Assembly (NCBI RefSeq): GCF_001411555.2
Contig: NC_049907.1
Location: 37,749,482 to 37,813,481, forward strand
From: Juglans regia
Taxonomy: Eukaryota; Streptophyta; Magnoliopsida; Fagales; Juglandaceae
Length of the DNA stretch: 64,000 nt
Direction: 5' to 3'
Both the position numbers and the translations under genes were made by a program. This document shows, piece by piece, positions 33,310 through 44,560 of the stretch (within the stretch, counting starts at the first letter, position 1; every line of letters begins with the position of its first letter). The notes beneath the pieces are model-generated. The model was not told where the DNA came from. It saw nothing but the letters and a program-made list of their open reading frames with translations, and searched no databases.

Positions 33310-34463
33310 ATTAGTCACTAATGGAGCTAGCTGTAATATCAGGGAGCCGGTGTGTACATGACTTCATACTCGGCTTAATTTTCTGGGTGTCGGATTAGGA
33401 TACACTTCATGGGTTTCCACGTAACTACTGAATTTGTCAAAGGCAGGGAATTGAATCTGATCATTAAACATTTGAATTTACAAGATACAAGCGGACGGTA
33501 CTGATTTTTGTCAGCCACGTGTGACGTGATAGCTAGAATTAAGAATAGTACCTAGCTACTCATGTGCAAAACCCCAAGTTTGAATATGGGTGTCGTGAGA
33601 TGATCATGATCAGCAAGCAAGCTAGATAGTCAGAGGTAGCGTTGAGAAATTTTAATTGACTGGCGTCTCAGCTCGCTTCATGTTACCAAAATTAGGTACA
33701 GATCAAATAATAATTTATAAGGAATGAAGGCCAACAAGAATTCCATCGTATATATTAATTTAATATAAACTCCTCCTAACCAAACTGATCCAAATGAGAC
33801 GACTTTGAAAGCATCCGTTTTGTCGGGGCCGGGGCTTGTACCAGCTAGCTAGCTAGCTGCCCGTCAAAACATAAGGAAGATCATCTAAAACCACCTTTGT
33901 CCCCCGATTGAAACTTGAAATTCCGAAACTAGTGGAGTTTACGTTCACAACATTAATATGAACTCCTGGATTTTTACATATATATATATATATATATATA
34001 TAGACGGAAGGGGGATCGAGAAGTTTTAAAAGTTTGAGGATCCATTTTGATATAATTATATTAATTAATTTCAGAGACACATGTAATTAACCCATATATA
34101 TATATATAGATGATCTGTTTACTGAATAATTTTGCGGTAACAATCATTTCCTTAATTTAGTACTGTTGATGATCAATTGCTTTTATTTATCTAGTTGGCT
34201 GATGATCTCATGCCTTGTGTAATTTCTGGACGGTACCGAAATAGAGATCATCATCAGTCAATTTGTGGAACTTGGGTTTATCATGACTTCAAGTACTCGC
34301 GCGCGATACGCCATATTTTCAACTTTTGTTCCCAATATTTCTTGCGAGTATTTTCCCACACATATTTCGTATAAACTAGAAAGATTACTAGCTACGGTCT
34401 ACATCTGATACCGAGAAAAATAATAATAAAATCTCTCTCTCCCTCTCTCTCCTAAATTAAAGA
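33310..34463. other. intergenic, no gene recognised
   Basis: AT-rich with (AT)n tracts near 33980 and 34095 and a CT tract near 34435. No open frame with a known domain. Confidence 0.5.
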
Positions 34464-34536
34464 CACTACAACAAATTTGAGATTTTGGGACAAAATTATT
34501 TAGGGACGAAATTATTTTCGTCTCTAAAAGTCATTT

Positions 34537-34568
34537 TTTGGGACGAAATTTAAATTTCGTCCCAAAAA
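34537..34568. repeat. perfect palindrome at the CACTA left end
   Basis: A 32-bp perfect inverted repeat centred between 34552 and 34553, with arms TTTTGGGACGAAATTT. Related GGGACGAAA/TTTCGTCCC arms occur at the right end (44094-44305). Confidence 0.85.
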
Positions 34569-34584
34569 ATCGATGAATTTAGAA

Positions 34585-34855
34585 AACCGTTCGAACGTCA
34601 AAATAACCGATCGAACAGTTTTTTCTGCGACGAATTAAATCGTCCCAAAAAATTTTTACCGTTCGAACAACAGTAAAATTTGGCGGATAATTACTTTATT
34701 ATGGCGGGAAAAGTTCAAAAACGTTCGAACGAGAATTTGTTGTGTTCGAACGGAACATATTTGGTGGCAACTCCTGGCAGGAAGCTTTCTAAACCGTTCG
34801 AACGGAATATATTTAGTTAGAACATATTCAAGCACCACATTTATACATTCGAAGG
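34585..34855. repeat. CACTA left subterminal motif cluster
   Basis: Five copies of a GTTCGAAC core in about 210 bp (34589, 34661, 34713, 34744, 34796), mostly as CCGTTCGAACGG or ACGTTCGAACG variants, plus a degenerate copy near 34850. In En/Spm the subterminal repeats are bound by TNPA; these are the likely equivalent. Confidence 0.75.
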
Positions 34856-35102
34856 TATAATATTAATCTCGGTACGAAACTCAAAATATAAAAAATATCT
34901 ATCATATATACAAATTCATTAATTAATTTTATGTAATTAATTTTAAAATATTTTAATGATTTCTTTTACGTTAAATAAGATATTTAGTAAATAAATATTA
35001 TCAATCACATACATATTAATCAACCAAATAAAGCAAATTATCAAAATGCCATATATATTGTTCATAATTACAACAAAAGAAAATATAAATAAAAGATAAA
35101 AA

Positions 35103-36338
35103 CTATGATGCGAGGTCTCTACACACATCCTCGACTGCAACTAATTGTGTCTCTACTTGTGTCAGTCGAGTACTAACTGTGACCTGAGTTGCATTATTGG
35201 CATTAATCGCTGTACGTAACTCATCAACCTCTGTACGTAACCCAGAGACGGTAGCCATAATCTCTGTACGCAACTCAGACATGGCAGTATGCACTGCATC
35301 AATCACTGCTGATGTGTGTACACCGATCTCAGCACGCAATATGTCAGCCAACTCCTCGCGAATATATGTGCGTGATGTCTCAGCCTGTGTAGATGTCTCA
35401 CCAGCCGATACTCCAGTATCTCCTGGCTGCCCATCTCTCTGAATCTCAGCCCTATCTGGAACAGCTCCACGAAAACGAAATCTAGAGTGTCCCGTGCTCC
35501 GTGATAGGGTGGTGCTGTTGATCGGTGCCATCGGAAATCGGGAACGCTCGGCAGGTTCGGGCACAACCCCGGCATGTAACAAAAATCGAGTGATGAGGAT
35601 CCCAAACGGCAGTATATCTGTCGTAATAAACCGTGCCTCTGATCGGATCCTCTCAAATATATAACCAACGAGGTCGATCGGGATGCCACGAGCGACCCGT
35701 ATCATAAATCTCGCTCGATCCATGCCGACCTCGGTCTTGTGCTGCCGTGGGTCAATATTGTTGGCAATGATCAAATTCATAATCTTGAAGAAAGAAGATA
35801 AATCTGCCTGCCTAATACTCTTGGAGCCATCATACACTGGAGCATCTGGACCAACAATCAAGTCTCTGACCTCGTGATCAGCAAGTGTATCTATCTCATC
35901 TGTGTAATCTAGTCCCTCGTCCTGAGACTGAGCTGCATCACCTGAAGGACCAGACTCTCTAGGCGGGAGGTTTGGATAGGCATCAAGAAGCCTAGGAATA
36001 CCCAGATATGCAGCGAGTCCATCCGCTGAAAATATAACAGGAGCTCCTCGGACACAGATCCTATATGCCCCTCCATCGTCTGGGCTAGCAGCACCGAGCT
36101 CTTTATAGAACTCAGTAACGATCTCAATGAAGGAAACGAGCTCCATTCCTTCTTCTCGCTGATCTAAGATTGGTGCCCAACCACGATCATTGAATACTGA
36201 TGGGAGGGAATGACCCTCCCATATAAGAGCGACAAAATCAGACAGTTTTACCTGTCGCTCAAGTAAAACGGTCCGCTCTCGAACTGTTTGGATGGAAGGT
36301 TCTCCTGATCTACCACGTTTACGGCCCCGAGAAGACAT
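35103..36338 (-). CDS. putative plant transposon protein domain ORF, 411 aa, inside CACTA
   Basis: An intact single frame of 411 residues, antisense to the transposase genes. The N-terminus is basic (MSSRGRKRGRSGEP). Residues about 35-265 resemble the plant 'putative plant transposon protein' domain found in Athila-like and other plant elements: GWAPILDQ, FIEIVTEFYKEL, YRICVRGAPVIFSADGLAAYLGIP, RARFMIRVARGIPIDLVGYIF, and DILPFGILITRFLLHAGVV. The C-terminus, about 330-411, is an alanine/threonine/glutamate heptad pattern (ELRTEI, GLRTEVDELRTAI) and should form a coiled coil. Its function is unknown. It lacks stops over 1.2 kb while its neighbours are damaged. It lies between two clusters of the CGTTCGAACG motif, so it is either an accessory gene of this CACTA lineage or a captured ORF. 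Confidence 0.7.
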   Translation of the reverse strand: MSSRGRKRGRSGEPSIQTVRERTVLLERQVKLSDFVALIWEGHSLPSVFNDRGWAPILDQREEGMELVSFIEIVTEFYKELGAASPDDGGAYRICVRGAPVIFSADGLAAYLGIPRLLDAYPNLPPRESGPSGDAAQSQDEGLDYTDEIDTLADHEVRDLIVGPDAPVYDGSKSIRQADLSSFFKIMNLIIANNIDPRQHKTEVGMDRARFMIRVARGIPIDLVGYIFERIRSEARFITTDILPFGILITRFLLHAGVVPEPAERSRFPMAPINSTTLSRSTGHSRFRFRGAVPDRAEIQRDGQPGDTGVSAGETSTQAETSRTYIREELADILRAEIGVHTSAVIDAVHTAMSELRTEIMATVSGLRTEVDELRTAINANNATQVTVSTRLTQVETQLVAVEDVCRDLAS

Positions 36339-36535
36339 TATTATGATCCTGCAATTTAAAAAATAAAATATACATTCAAGATTAGTGATAAAATCTAATT
36401 ACGACTAAAAGATTTACAAAATTATATACTAATAGCAATTTAATAAATTAATTGATAGAACATATAATCAATTAAACGATGAAAAAAATTTAATAAGCTA
36501 ATAAAATGTTAATGGATGTAATTTAATAATTACCG

Positions 36536-36660
36536 TTCGAACGTCTAAATATATGTTCGAACGGAAAATTAATAACGTTCGAACGTGTCTATCAAGTTCG
36601 AACGTACAGGTTTACCGTTCGAACGTACTGATTAATACCGTTCGAACGTAAAACAGATCT
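36536..36660. repeat. CACTA internal motif cluster (CGTTCGAACG)
   Basis: Six GTTCGAAC cores in 120 bp just upstream of the antisense ORF start, three of them as CCGTTCGAACGT-type. Confidence 0.8.
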
Positions 36661-37819
36661 AACTCGGCCACGGCTGAGTCAACTCAGCAGCCATGAAAAT
36701 ACTCAAAAATGTTTCGATTCCGTGGTTTCTTCGACTCAAAAACAAAGTACTCTTCATTTCTAAACATTCTACGATAGATTTATGATGTTCTACGGTAATT
36801 ATTAATGAAAAAATGTAATTTTAAGAAAAAAAACCAAATAAAACCATAAATCGGAAAATAAACGGTAAAATGAGTTTGAAAGTACATACCTTTAGTTGGG
36901 AGGAAAAATGTTGTACGTATGTGTTGATCACGACGGCAGACGGCGGTGAAGAGCGTGCGTTCAAACGTTTTCTCGCTTTTTCAAACGGTGGAGACGGCGG
37001 CGTGAGAGGAAGGAAGCCCGCGATAAACTTATACCTGCAGAACCGTTTGAACGTTAATATTAAACGTTCGAACGTTAATATAAAACCGTTCGCCCGTTAC
37101 TATTTCACGTTCGAACGGAAGTTTTATAAGTTTATTAAAAAATATATTAAATGTATACTATATTTATATTCATATAAATTATTATAATATATATACTATT
37201 ATAGTAGATTATATATACTGTAATCTACTATGTAATATTATAATATATATTATAATAGTAGAATACTTTAATTGAAAGCATAATATCTTATAAAATATTT
37301 TCTTATAGTATAATAGTAATATATCATAATACTTTACTATCAAAGTGTTATATATGAGATATTAAGATATATATATAGTACCATATAATAGCATATAGTA
37401 CTATATGGTATGAGTTTATACTTAACTAATATATGTCATATTACATATTCCATTATACTTTACCTACTAAAGTTATATATGATATTATACAACATATATA
37501 CATAGAGTATAGATTACTTATAATATACTATCATCTTATAAATTTCTCTAAACTTTATTATGTGACCTTAGTATATTTGGGGCTATATATATGTGAGTAT
37601 ATATTACTAATACATATGATCTTAATAATATATATGATAGTATAGGTCACTATATATATTAATAATATATATTACTATATATACTATATAATTAGTATAG
37701 ATTACCATATATATGATAGTATATATTACATTATATATGATAGTATATATAAGTAATACATATGATGTTATAGTACTTTTCATTTAATGATGAAAAAAGT
37801 TATATTTAATCATAAAGGA
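36661..37819. other. CACTA non-coding interior
   Basis: Contains two more GTTCGAAC copies (37062-37120). 37140-37790 is almost pure A/T with many short palindromes (TATAGTAGATTATATATACTG-type). ORFs here (36870-37187, 37433-37645) have no domain. Confidence 0.55.
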
Positions 37820-38745
37820 TATGTGTTCGAACGGTACTCATAAACAGTTCGAACACATATGTTAACGTTTGAACGTAAAATAAAACATTCGAACGGACAA
37901 GGCAAATGGCGGGAAAACATCCCGCCAATTAAAGACAGCTGGATTACCGTTCGAACGTAATTTGTTATAGTTCGAACGGATTATTGCAGTGGTGGGAAAA
38001 TATCCCGCCAATTAAAATATAGTATCATCTAATATGTCTACATATATTAATGTTGTTCTTTTATTCAACATTATAATGAAAAAATAAATAAATAAAACTT
38101 TGTAATACCGTTTGAACAGTTAGAAATTAACGTTCGAACGATAAATTTTCGAGCGGGAATAATTCAATAACGTTCGAACATACTTTTTATACGTTCGAAC
38201 GTGAAAATTAGGAGGGAATTTTCTCCCGCTTAATATTTTCACATTCGAACGGTTAGTAAATAACCGTTCGAACATGAAATGTTCTTCAAAAACACGACAG
38301 AACCTCACAATTCTGTTTCTCTTCGCGCTGTCGTCGCTCCGTGTGCTCTGAAGATTACCCTTCGCATATCAGAGGTATTTTTTCTCAAACTAGCTCTTAA
38401 GCTCAAAAAAATTGTTTATCTCACTCCATTATTCTCGGATTAATACTTGTAGGATAGTTTGTGATTATTTTCAGATTATTCTCGGGTTATTTCCTTTTCA
38501 TCTTCAATTTGTCAGGTATTTCTTTTAAAATAGAAATGTATGATTTGAACTTAATATTTTGCAATGTTAGAAAGTTGTATGCTTTGAAATTGGTGTTTGT
38601 GTTTGTTAGAGTTTGTAATTAATGGAGTTTTCGGCGTTGTTGAAGACGACTGGAATCTGGAACGAATACGTTCGAACGGATTAGGATTACCGTTCGAACG
38701 TATTAATTTTGTTCGAACATAGGGCATCATCGTTCGAACGGGTAA
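37820..38745. repeat. CACTA motif clusters upstream of the transposase gene
   Basis: Fourteen GTTCGAAC or ATTCGAAC cores in three groups (37825-37985, 38130-38275, 38668-38745). They also include the duplicated sequence GGCGGGAAAA(C/-)ATCCCGCCAATTAAA at about 37906 and 37991. These sit between the left end and the TNP2-like gene, where the element promoter is expected. Confidence 0.75.
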
Positions 38746-38834
38746 TGACATTTCATATACATAATACAAATAGTTTGGGATAGTTGTGTAAATTATATGT
38801 ACTACTACCATTTAATATTGTTAATTCTAGATAA

Positions 38835-39297
38835 ATAAAATTATTATTCAAATTAAAATACTACTAAAATTTTAAAATAAAATATAAATTTTGGTAGATT
38901 TAATAATACTTAAATAGTTAAGATTTAATAATACTTAAATACTTCAAGATAAATTAATAAAATTAATATTCAAATTAAAATACTACTAAATCTTTAAATT
39001 AAAATAGAAATAGTTAAGATTTAATAATACTTAAATACTTCAAGATATATTAATAAAATTAATATTCAAATTAAAATACTACTAAATCTTTAAATTAAAA
39101 TAGAAATAGTTAAGATTTAATAATACTTAAATACTTCAAGATATATTAATAAAATTAATATTCAAATTAAAATACTACTAAATCTTTAAATTAAAATAGA
39201 AATAGTTAAGATTTAATAATACTTAAATACTTCAAGATATATTAATAAAATTAATATTCAAATTAAAATACTACTAAATCTTTAAATTAAAATACTT
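38835..39297. repeat. 96-bp tandem repeat array, about 4.8 units
   Basis: ACTTCAAGATA recurs at 38941, 39037, 39133 and 39229, exactly 96 bp apart. Three units are almost identical, and the first (from about 38835) is diverged. The unit is AT-rich (ATTCAAATTAAAATACTACT, TTAAGATTTAATAATACTT) and non-coding. It lies in the CACTA leader, upstream of the TNP2-like start. Confidence 0.92.
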
Positions 39298-39890
39298 AAT
39301 TATAAACATGTAAAACTAATATTTAAATTAAAATCTGGAATAAATATTGAAATAATACCTACTAATTATGTTTTTGTTGTATTGTTGTGTAAATAATATG
39401 TTGTTATTGTTTGACATATATTAGCATATTTTGTATTTTTTGTTCATCAAAATAAACCTTAGACCCGTTCGAGAGTTATCAATTCGGATGAATGCTTGAT
39501 TGATAACTCTTGAATTGTCCAGAGTGGACAGTTTGGGATTGTAAGATCATTCTCGCAAACTATAGAACTATATCTGTTGTCGTCCAACATTATGATTTTG
39601 GTAGATTCATCCATTGTTCTCTGGATATGCAGTTTCGGTGATGGTGCAACGACGTGTTAATCGTCAGTGCACACAACGAAACGAGCATATTTGGAGAACT
39701 ATGGGGAGATGCTGCCGAAATTTTGTTGGACGTGACAGATAATAGATCATAGGTTGGCGACTATGATCTTACAATCCCGAACGGGATAGGACCAACTACC
39801 CGGTGAAAGGTGGCATACTCATTAATTGGTACATGATATATGGATGTTTGCTGATGCATTACAATATTGTTTGTAATGAATATAGTCGGC

Positions 39891-41986
39891 ATGGATAAGA
39901 GTTGGATGAGAGTTACCGATCGATTGGGTCAGAATTACAATGTATATGCTGAAGGTGTTAAGAAATTCTTGGAGTTTGCATTGGGTACATGTGATAGTGA
40001 TGGGCGTATCAGATGCCCATGCAGAGAATGCAGGAATTTGCGTTCTCATAAGATAGACTTGGTGAGAGAACATCTGTTTGTCAAAGGTATTGATAAGGGT
40101 TATACTGATTGGGTCTTACACGGCGAACCATATCCAACTTCATTTGAGGCTCCACATGAAGAAGAAGAGATCAATGAAGATGTACAACCAGAGATTGTTG
40201 GAGATGATTACGATGAGGATATGGAGGAAATGTTAGGTGACATCGGTGCGGGAATGTTTGTGGATGAAGGTGACACGGACACATTTTGTGAGTGGCTAAT
40301 GAAGATCAAATTACCGGACGGTTATGCCTCGAATCTAACAAGGTGTGTGAGAACAAATGATTGGAAAATAACTGGATTAAAAAGTCATGATTGTCATGTT
40401 TTCTTACAGCGTATCTTGCCTATTGGTATCCGTGGGTACTTGACCAGAGATGTGCGCGTGGCTTTGACTGAGTTGGGTGCATTTTTTAAAGACTTATGTG
40501 CTAGGACGTTGAATGTAGAAGCTTTGGATCGAATGGAACGAGAAATTGTCATAATATTGTGTAAGCTAGAAAGTATTTATCCACCGTCATTCTTCGATGT
40601 CATGGTTCACCTAGCCGTTCATTTGCCACGTGAGGCTCGACTTGCAGGACCAGTTCAATATAGATGGATGTATCCCATTGAACGATTTCTTGGAAAGTTG
40701 AAACGTACAGTGGGTAACAAGGCCCGTCCAGAAGGATCAATTGCAGAAGCATATATTGACGATGAGTGGCATACCTTCTGTTCCAAATATTTCCACGGAG
40801 TTGACACTCGGTTTGATCGGCCAGAAAGAAACTTTGACGTTGACCGAGCAAGACAACGGACTATATATTCTGTGTTTTCCCAACAAGTTCGTCCAATTGG
40901 TGCAGTGCGTGGTTATGACTTGTGTGGAAGAGAGTTCGAGAAAGCTCAGTGGTACGTGCTGAACAATTGCCCTGAGATAGAGAACTACTTGAAGTAAGTT
41001 ATAACTTTTTCTTAATTTAAATTGCCTCATTACTTTTAAAAAAATACAAAATATAATATATTTGTGGTAATCATCAATTTCAGTGATCATATTAACGTGC
41101 TCAAGGAACTAGGAGTAAATGATATAAACCAGAAACATGAAGAGGAGTTCCCGAGATGGTTTGAAGAACGGGTAATGAAATTACATATGCGTTACTCAAT
41201 AACAAATGAAAAAATATTAATTTCAACTTTGATATAGTATATGCTTTACTCAATATGTAGGTTGTACAATTGCATGCGAATAATCCAAATGATATATCTG
41301 ATGAACTGTATGCATTGGCGCGTGGCCCATCGAGACGCGCTGCTCGATATTCTGCATGTATTTCTCGGGGAAGTAGGTATCACACACTGGATCGAGATTG
41401 TTATAGGAAAATCCAAAATAGTGGTGTCCTAGTCGAAGGAAGTCATGATGGAGAAAATATTGATTTCTATGGGGTTATTGTCGATATAATTGGAATGAAA
41501 TATTTGGGAGAGCTTGCGGTGTATCTGTTTAAGTGTGATTGGTGGGATTTAAGCAATCCTCGTACTGGAGTCCGTGATGATGAATATTTTTTGAGTGTTA
41601 ATACATCAAAAAAATGGTATGAAGATGATCCTTTTATTTTGGCTTCTCAAGCATCTCAAATATTCTACTTAGATGACCCGAAGTTAGGAAATCAATGGCG
41701 AGTAGTTCAAAAATATTCTCCAAGAAATATATATGATGTTATCCCTCAGGTGGAAGGACAAGATGAAGAAGAAGATGACTCTTCTACTCAAGAAGCATAC
41801 CAAGAGAGTCAACCCGCCTTAAATTTGTTTGTGGATTTGAGCCAGTATGAGATGATTCCATTAAATAGAGAAGATATTGAGGCTGAAATTGTTGATGCGA
41901 CAGTTGAGAAAAATGTTGAATCATCTGAAGTATCTACAGATGATGAGAGCGAATTGTCAAATGAAACTGATACAGATTCTGATTGA
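39891..41986 (+). CDS. CACTA TNP2-like transposase lacking the catalytic core
   Basis: Three exons (39891-40993, 41084-41171, 41261-41986), good GT..AG junctions, 638 residues. The start at 39891 gives MDKSWMRV, the usual TNP2 beginning. Residues about 1-85 are the transposase-associated domain (EGVKKFLEFA, GRIRCPCRECRN, YTDWVLHGEPYP). Then a short acidic linker (MLGDIGAGMFVDEGDTD) joins FCEWLMKIKLPDGYASN and DUF4218 (KSHDCHVFLQRILPIGIRG, LCKLESIYPPSFFDVMVHL, RWMYPIERFLGKLKR). Exon 3 is DUF4216 (FYGVIVDIIGMKYLG, FKCDWWDL) with an acidic tail. The tnp2 catalytic domain that normally separates the first two parts is missing, yet the frame is unbroken. It cannot catalyse transposition but could still bind DNA or partner proteins. 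Confidence 0.85.
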
Positions 41987-42056
41987 CCAATTAAGTGTTA
42001 ACATTACACTTGATGACAAATATTTTACTTATTGAATGTATCAGTAGTTTGAAATT

Positions 42057-43581
42057 ATGCCGCCAAAGAGGAAGGAAGTTCGCAACCCATCTCCACATGT
42101 TCCTAGCTCTCCTTCAGGCTCACCATTAGAGATTGATTCTACAGAATAAGGTAAAAATTTAATACTCATAAAAGTTATTAATTAAGGTCCTGTAATAGAA
42201 ATTTTATACAATTGATTACAATGTTATATTTTATAGAATCTACAGTACAATCTCGTCAAGGTCGAGGCACCACTAGAGGGGTGCCGTTGGAAAAATATCG
42301 GAAGGTGGGTAAGATCAAGGTTAATATTCCTGACGAACATACTGGGGGCGAAGGACAACCAGCAGCTTGGCTTGCATCACATGTGGGTGCTCTTACACGA
42401 ACTTATGCACCTTTGGCAACGACTTCATGGAAGAAAGTCCCCTAAGATGTTAAAGAGCTTATCAAGAAGCGTTGTTTGGTAATGTTTAAAATATTGATTT
42501 AGTAGAATAAATTCCTATACTTTACTTAAATTTAGAATATTATAAATGATAATGTGTTTGTGACTATTTTTTTAAGGATGATTTCGAATTAAATTTTGGT
42601 CGGAGAGAGGAGCGTAAGACTGTGGAAGAGCTTATGGGTAATGCGTTCCGCAAATATAAGGCGAGGTGTCATGAGCATTATAATAAGTTTGAGAAGAAGG
42701 AAGATGCACGCCAACATCCTTTCCAGGATGTCCGACCTTCTGAGTGGGAAAAACTTTGTGACATATTTGAGGATCCATCATATCAGGTATAATGAAATTT
42801 AGTTATTTTACTTGTCATATCTGTCATTTCGCTTCATAATATTTTCAATTTTTTTGCAGGAGCGAAGTTCTATAAACAAAACAAATAGATCAAAATTGAA
42901 GATTAATCATCATGCAGGCTCAAGATCTTTCCATCGTCTTTCTCAGAAATTGGTATTGCTATTTTTTTTATTGAATATAATTAATTATTTGGACTCATCA
43001 TAATGACTTTATATCTTTAACACATTTATTGTAGCAAGATTCAGATACTAATTATGATCTGACAAAATTATATGCTGCATCGCACACTGATCGTAATGGA
43101 GAGTGGACTCATCCTGATGCCCGTGAAACTTATGTAAGTTTTATAACCTGTTTGAATTAAATATATTAGAATATTTATGACGATATTAATTCTTTATCTT
43201 ATATATGGCTAGGATAAAATGGTTGCCTTACGTGCTGAATTTGCGTCAGATCAAAATTCCTCAACAAGTGATATTGAGATTTTTACACAAGTCCTGGGTC
43301 AACGTTCAGGATATTTGAGGGGTTTGGGTCGTTGTGTAAAGCCTGGTCCCTCTTCCTCTTCTTCTGGGAATGCATCTATGACTTCTATAGCGCTAGAGAA
43401 TGCGAATTCCAGAATCGAAGAATTGACTGCAAGACAGCATGAGTTAGAGGCTCAATTGGCAAAACAAGCAGATATGGAGATGCGCCTCAAACAACATGAA
43501 GAACAACAAGAAGAGTTCAGAAGACAGATGCAACTCCAAATGCAGCAGCTTATGCAACAGTACAGGCCTCCAAACAACTGA
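42057..43581 (+). pseudogene. CACTA TNPA-like protein (Ptta/En/Spm family), two nonsense codons
   Basis: Six exons fit in phase: 42057-42150, 42237-42478, 42577-42786, 42860-42952, 43035-43133, 43213-43581 (368 codons plus stop). The domain shows GRGTTRGVPLEKYRK, NIPDEHTGGEGQPAAWLASH, ELMGNAFRKYKARCHEHY and GEWTHPDARETY, typical of the plant Ptta/En/Spm transposase family. The C-terminal 60 residues are a glutamine-rich coiled coil (ENANSRIEELTARQHELEAQ). TAA codons occur at 42147-42149 (exon 1/2 junction) and 42443-42445 (VP*DVKELI, a probable GAA to TAA change). TNPA-type proteins bind the subterminal repeats and regulate the element promoter. This copy is probably non-functional unless translation starts later. 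Confidence 0.85.
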
Positions 43582-43749
43582 TGGATTTTGGGATTATCTA
43601 TTTATGTACGAACAATACCTGTCTCGACTGTTATTTATTTACTTTGCGCTTATTTTCACACTTTTGTGAGTGTTAAACAGTTTCTAATGTATTGTGGCAA
43701 ATAGTATGAATGTCTATTTGGTTTTCTATTATTGATTTAAATTAAAGAG

Positions 43750-44130
43750 ATATCGTTCGAACGAACGTAAAACGTTCGAACTCTATGTAACGACAATAGC
43801 GTTCGAACGTAGACAATATGTTCGAACGAAATTCATGTTCGTCGTGTTCGAACGATCACACAACGTTCGAACGTAAATAATTTCAGTCCTGTTCGAACAT
43901 ATCCTATATCGTTCGAATCCATATAGCACGTTCGACCTGACCATTTAACGTTCGAACACAAAGACAATTCATAACGTTCGAACGAATTCATGTGTGTTCG
44001 AACATATTTCGAAATCGTTCAAACATGTTACTATTGTTCGAACTTAAAATTTTTTCCGTTCGAACTATTTTCTGGGACGAATTTAAACCGTGATGAAAAA
44101 TTTTTTTCGTTCGAACGTGTTCGAACGGTT
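43750..44130. repeat. CACTA right subterminal motif cluster
   Basis: About 16 GTTCGAAC cores (some degenerate, e.g. CGTTCGACC and CGTTCAAAC) in 380 bp, at spacings of roughly 15-35 bp and in varied contexts. The densest cluster in the element. Since the core is palindromic, orientation cannot be assigned. Confidence 0.85.
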
Positions 44131-44269
44131 TCCTTCAATTTCGTCCCAAAAGAAATTTTTTGGGACGAAATGGTGATTTTCGTCCCAAAATACCTTTTGG
44201 CACAGTGATATTGGAACGACTTTGGGACGAATTTTTTTCGTCCCAAAAATTTTTACGGGACGAAATTGG

Positions 44270-44305
44270 GGTCTTTTGGGACGAAAATTTTCGTCCCAAA
44301 AGACC
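44270..44305. repeat. 36-bp perfect palindrome near the CACTA right end
   Basis: Arms GGTCTTTTGGGACGAAAA and its exact complement meet without a spacer, ending 15 bp before the element end. The left end has a similar 32-bp palindrome at 34537-34568. Confidence 0.88.
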
Positions 44306-44344
44306 CTTTCTGTTGTAGTGAGATTTGACTGAAGGCCTTATATA

Positions 44345-44560
44345 TTTGAATTCAAAAGCACTCTCAAGTCGTCTCATCTCATCTAATCGTTATAATTTTT
44401 CTAAACTTTTAAATAAAATATAATAAATAATTCAATTTTTTCTAATCTCAAAATAAAATTATATTAAAAAATTATATTCTAACAATATTTTATTCAACTT
44501 TTATCTGATCTGATTTCAACTCACTATCCAAATCTCCAATTTATCTCTTAGTAGTACCCC
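44345..44560. mobile_element. MITE of the GATGAGATGAG family
   Basis: CGTCTCATCTCATCTAATCG at the left, then an AT-rich interior that matches 51531-51719 and 58833-59191 in layout, and ATCTGATCTGATTTC near the right. Ends are not sharply defined. Confidence 0.4.

Larger units (their letters stand above)
34464..44320 (+). mobile_element. CACTA (En/Spm-type) transposon, 9857 bp, with antisense cargo ORF
   Basis: Left end CACTACAACAAA, right end complement CACTACAACAGA (11 of 12). AGA flanks both sides (34461-34463 and 44321-44323), the 3-bp duplication expected of CACTA elements. Inside on the plus strand are a TNP2-like gene (39891-41986) and a TNPA-like gene (42057-43581). On the minus strand is a 411-codon ORF (35103-36338). 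Both ends carry GGGACGAAA-type inverted repeats, and clusters of a CGTTCGAACG motif fill the subterminal regions. The ends are well preserved, so the element may be mobilisable by a complete relative. Confidence 0.93.

Noticed and set aside
35197..35689. Frames on both strands inside the CACTA cargo ORF
   Set aside because: Shadows of the 411-codon minus-strand frame, which has domain-like features along its length.
37140..37790. A/T-only palindromic stretch considered as a replication origin or matrix attachment site
   Set aside because: AT richness alone is not evidence, and such tracts occur throughout this window.
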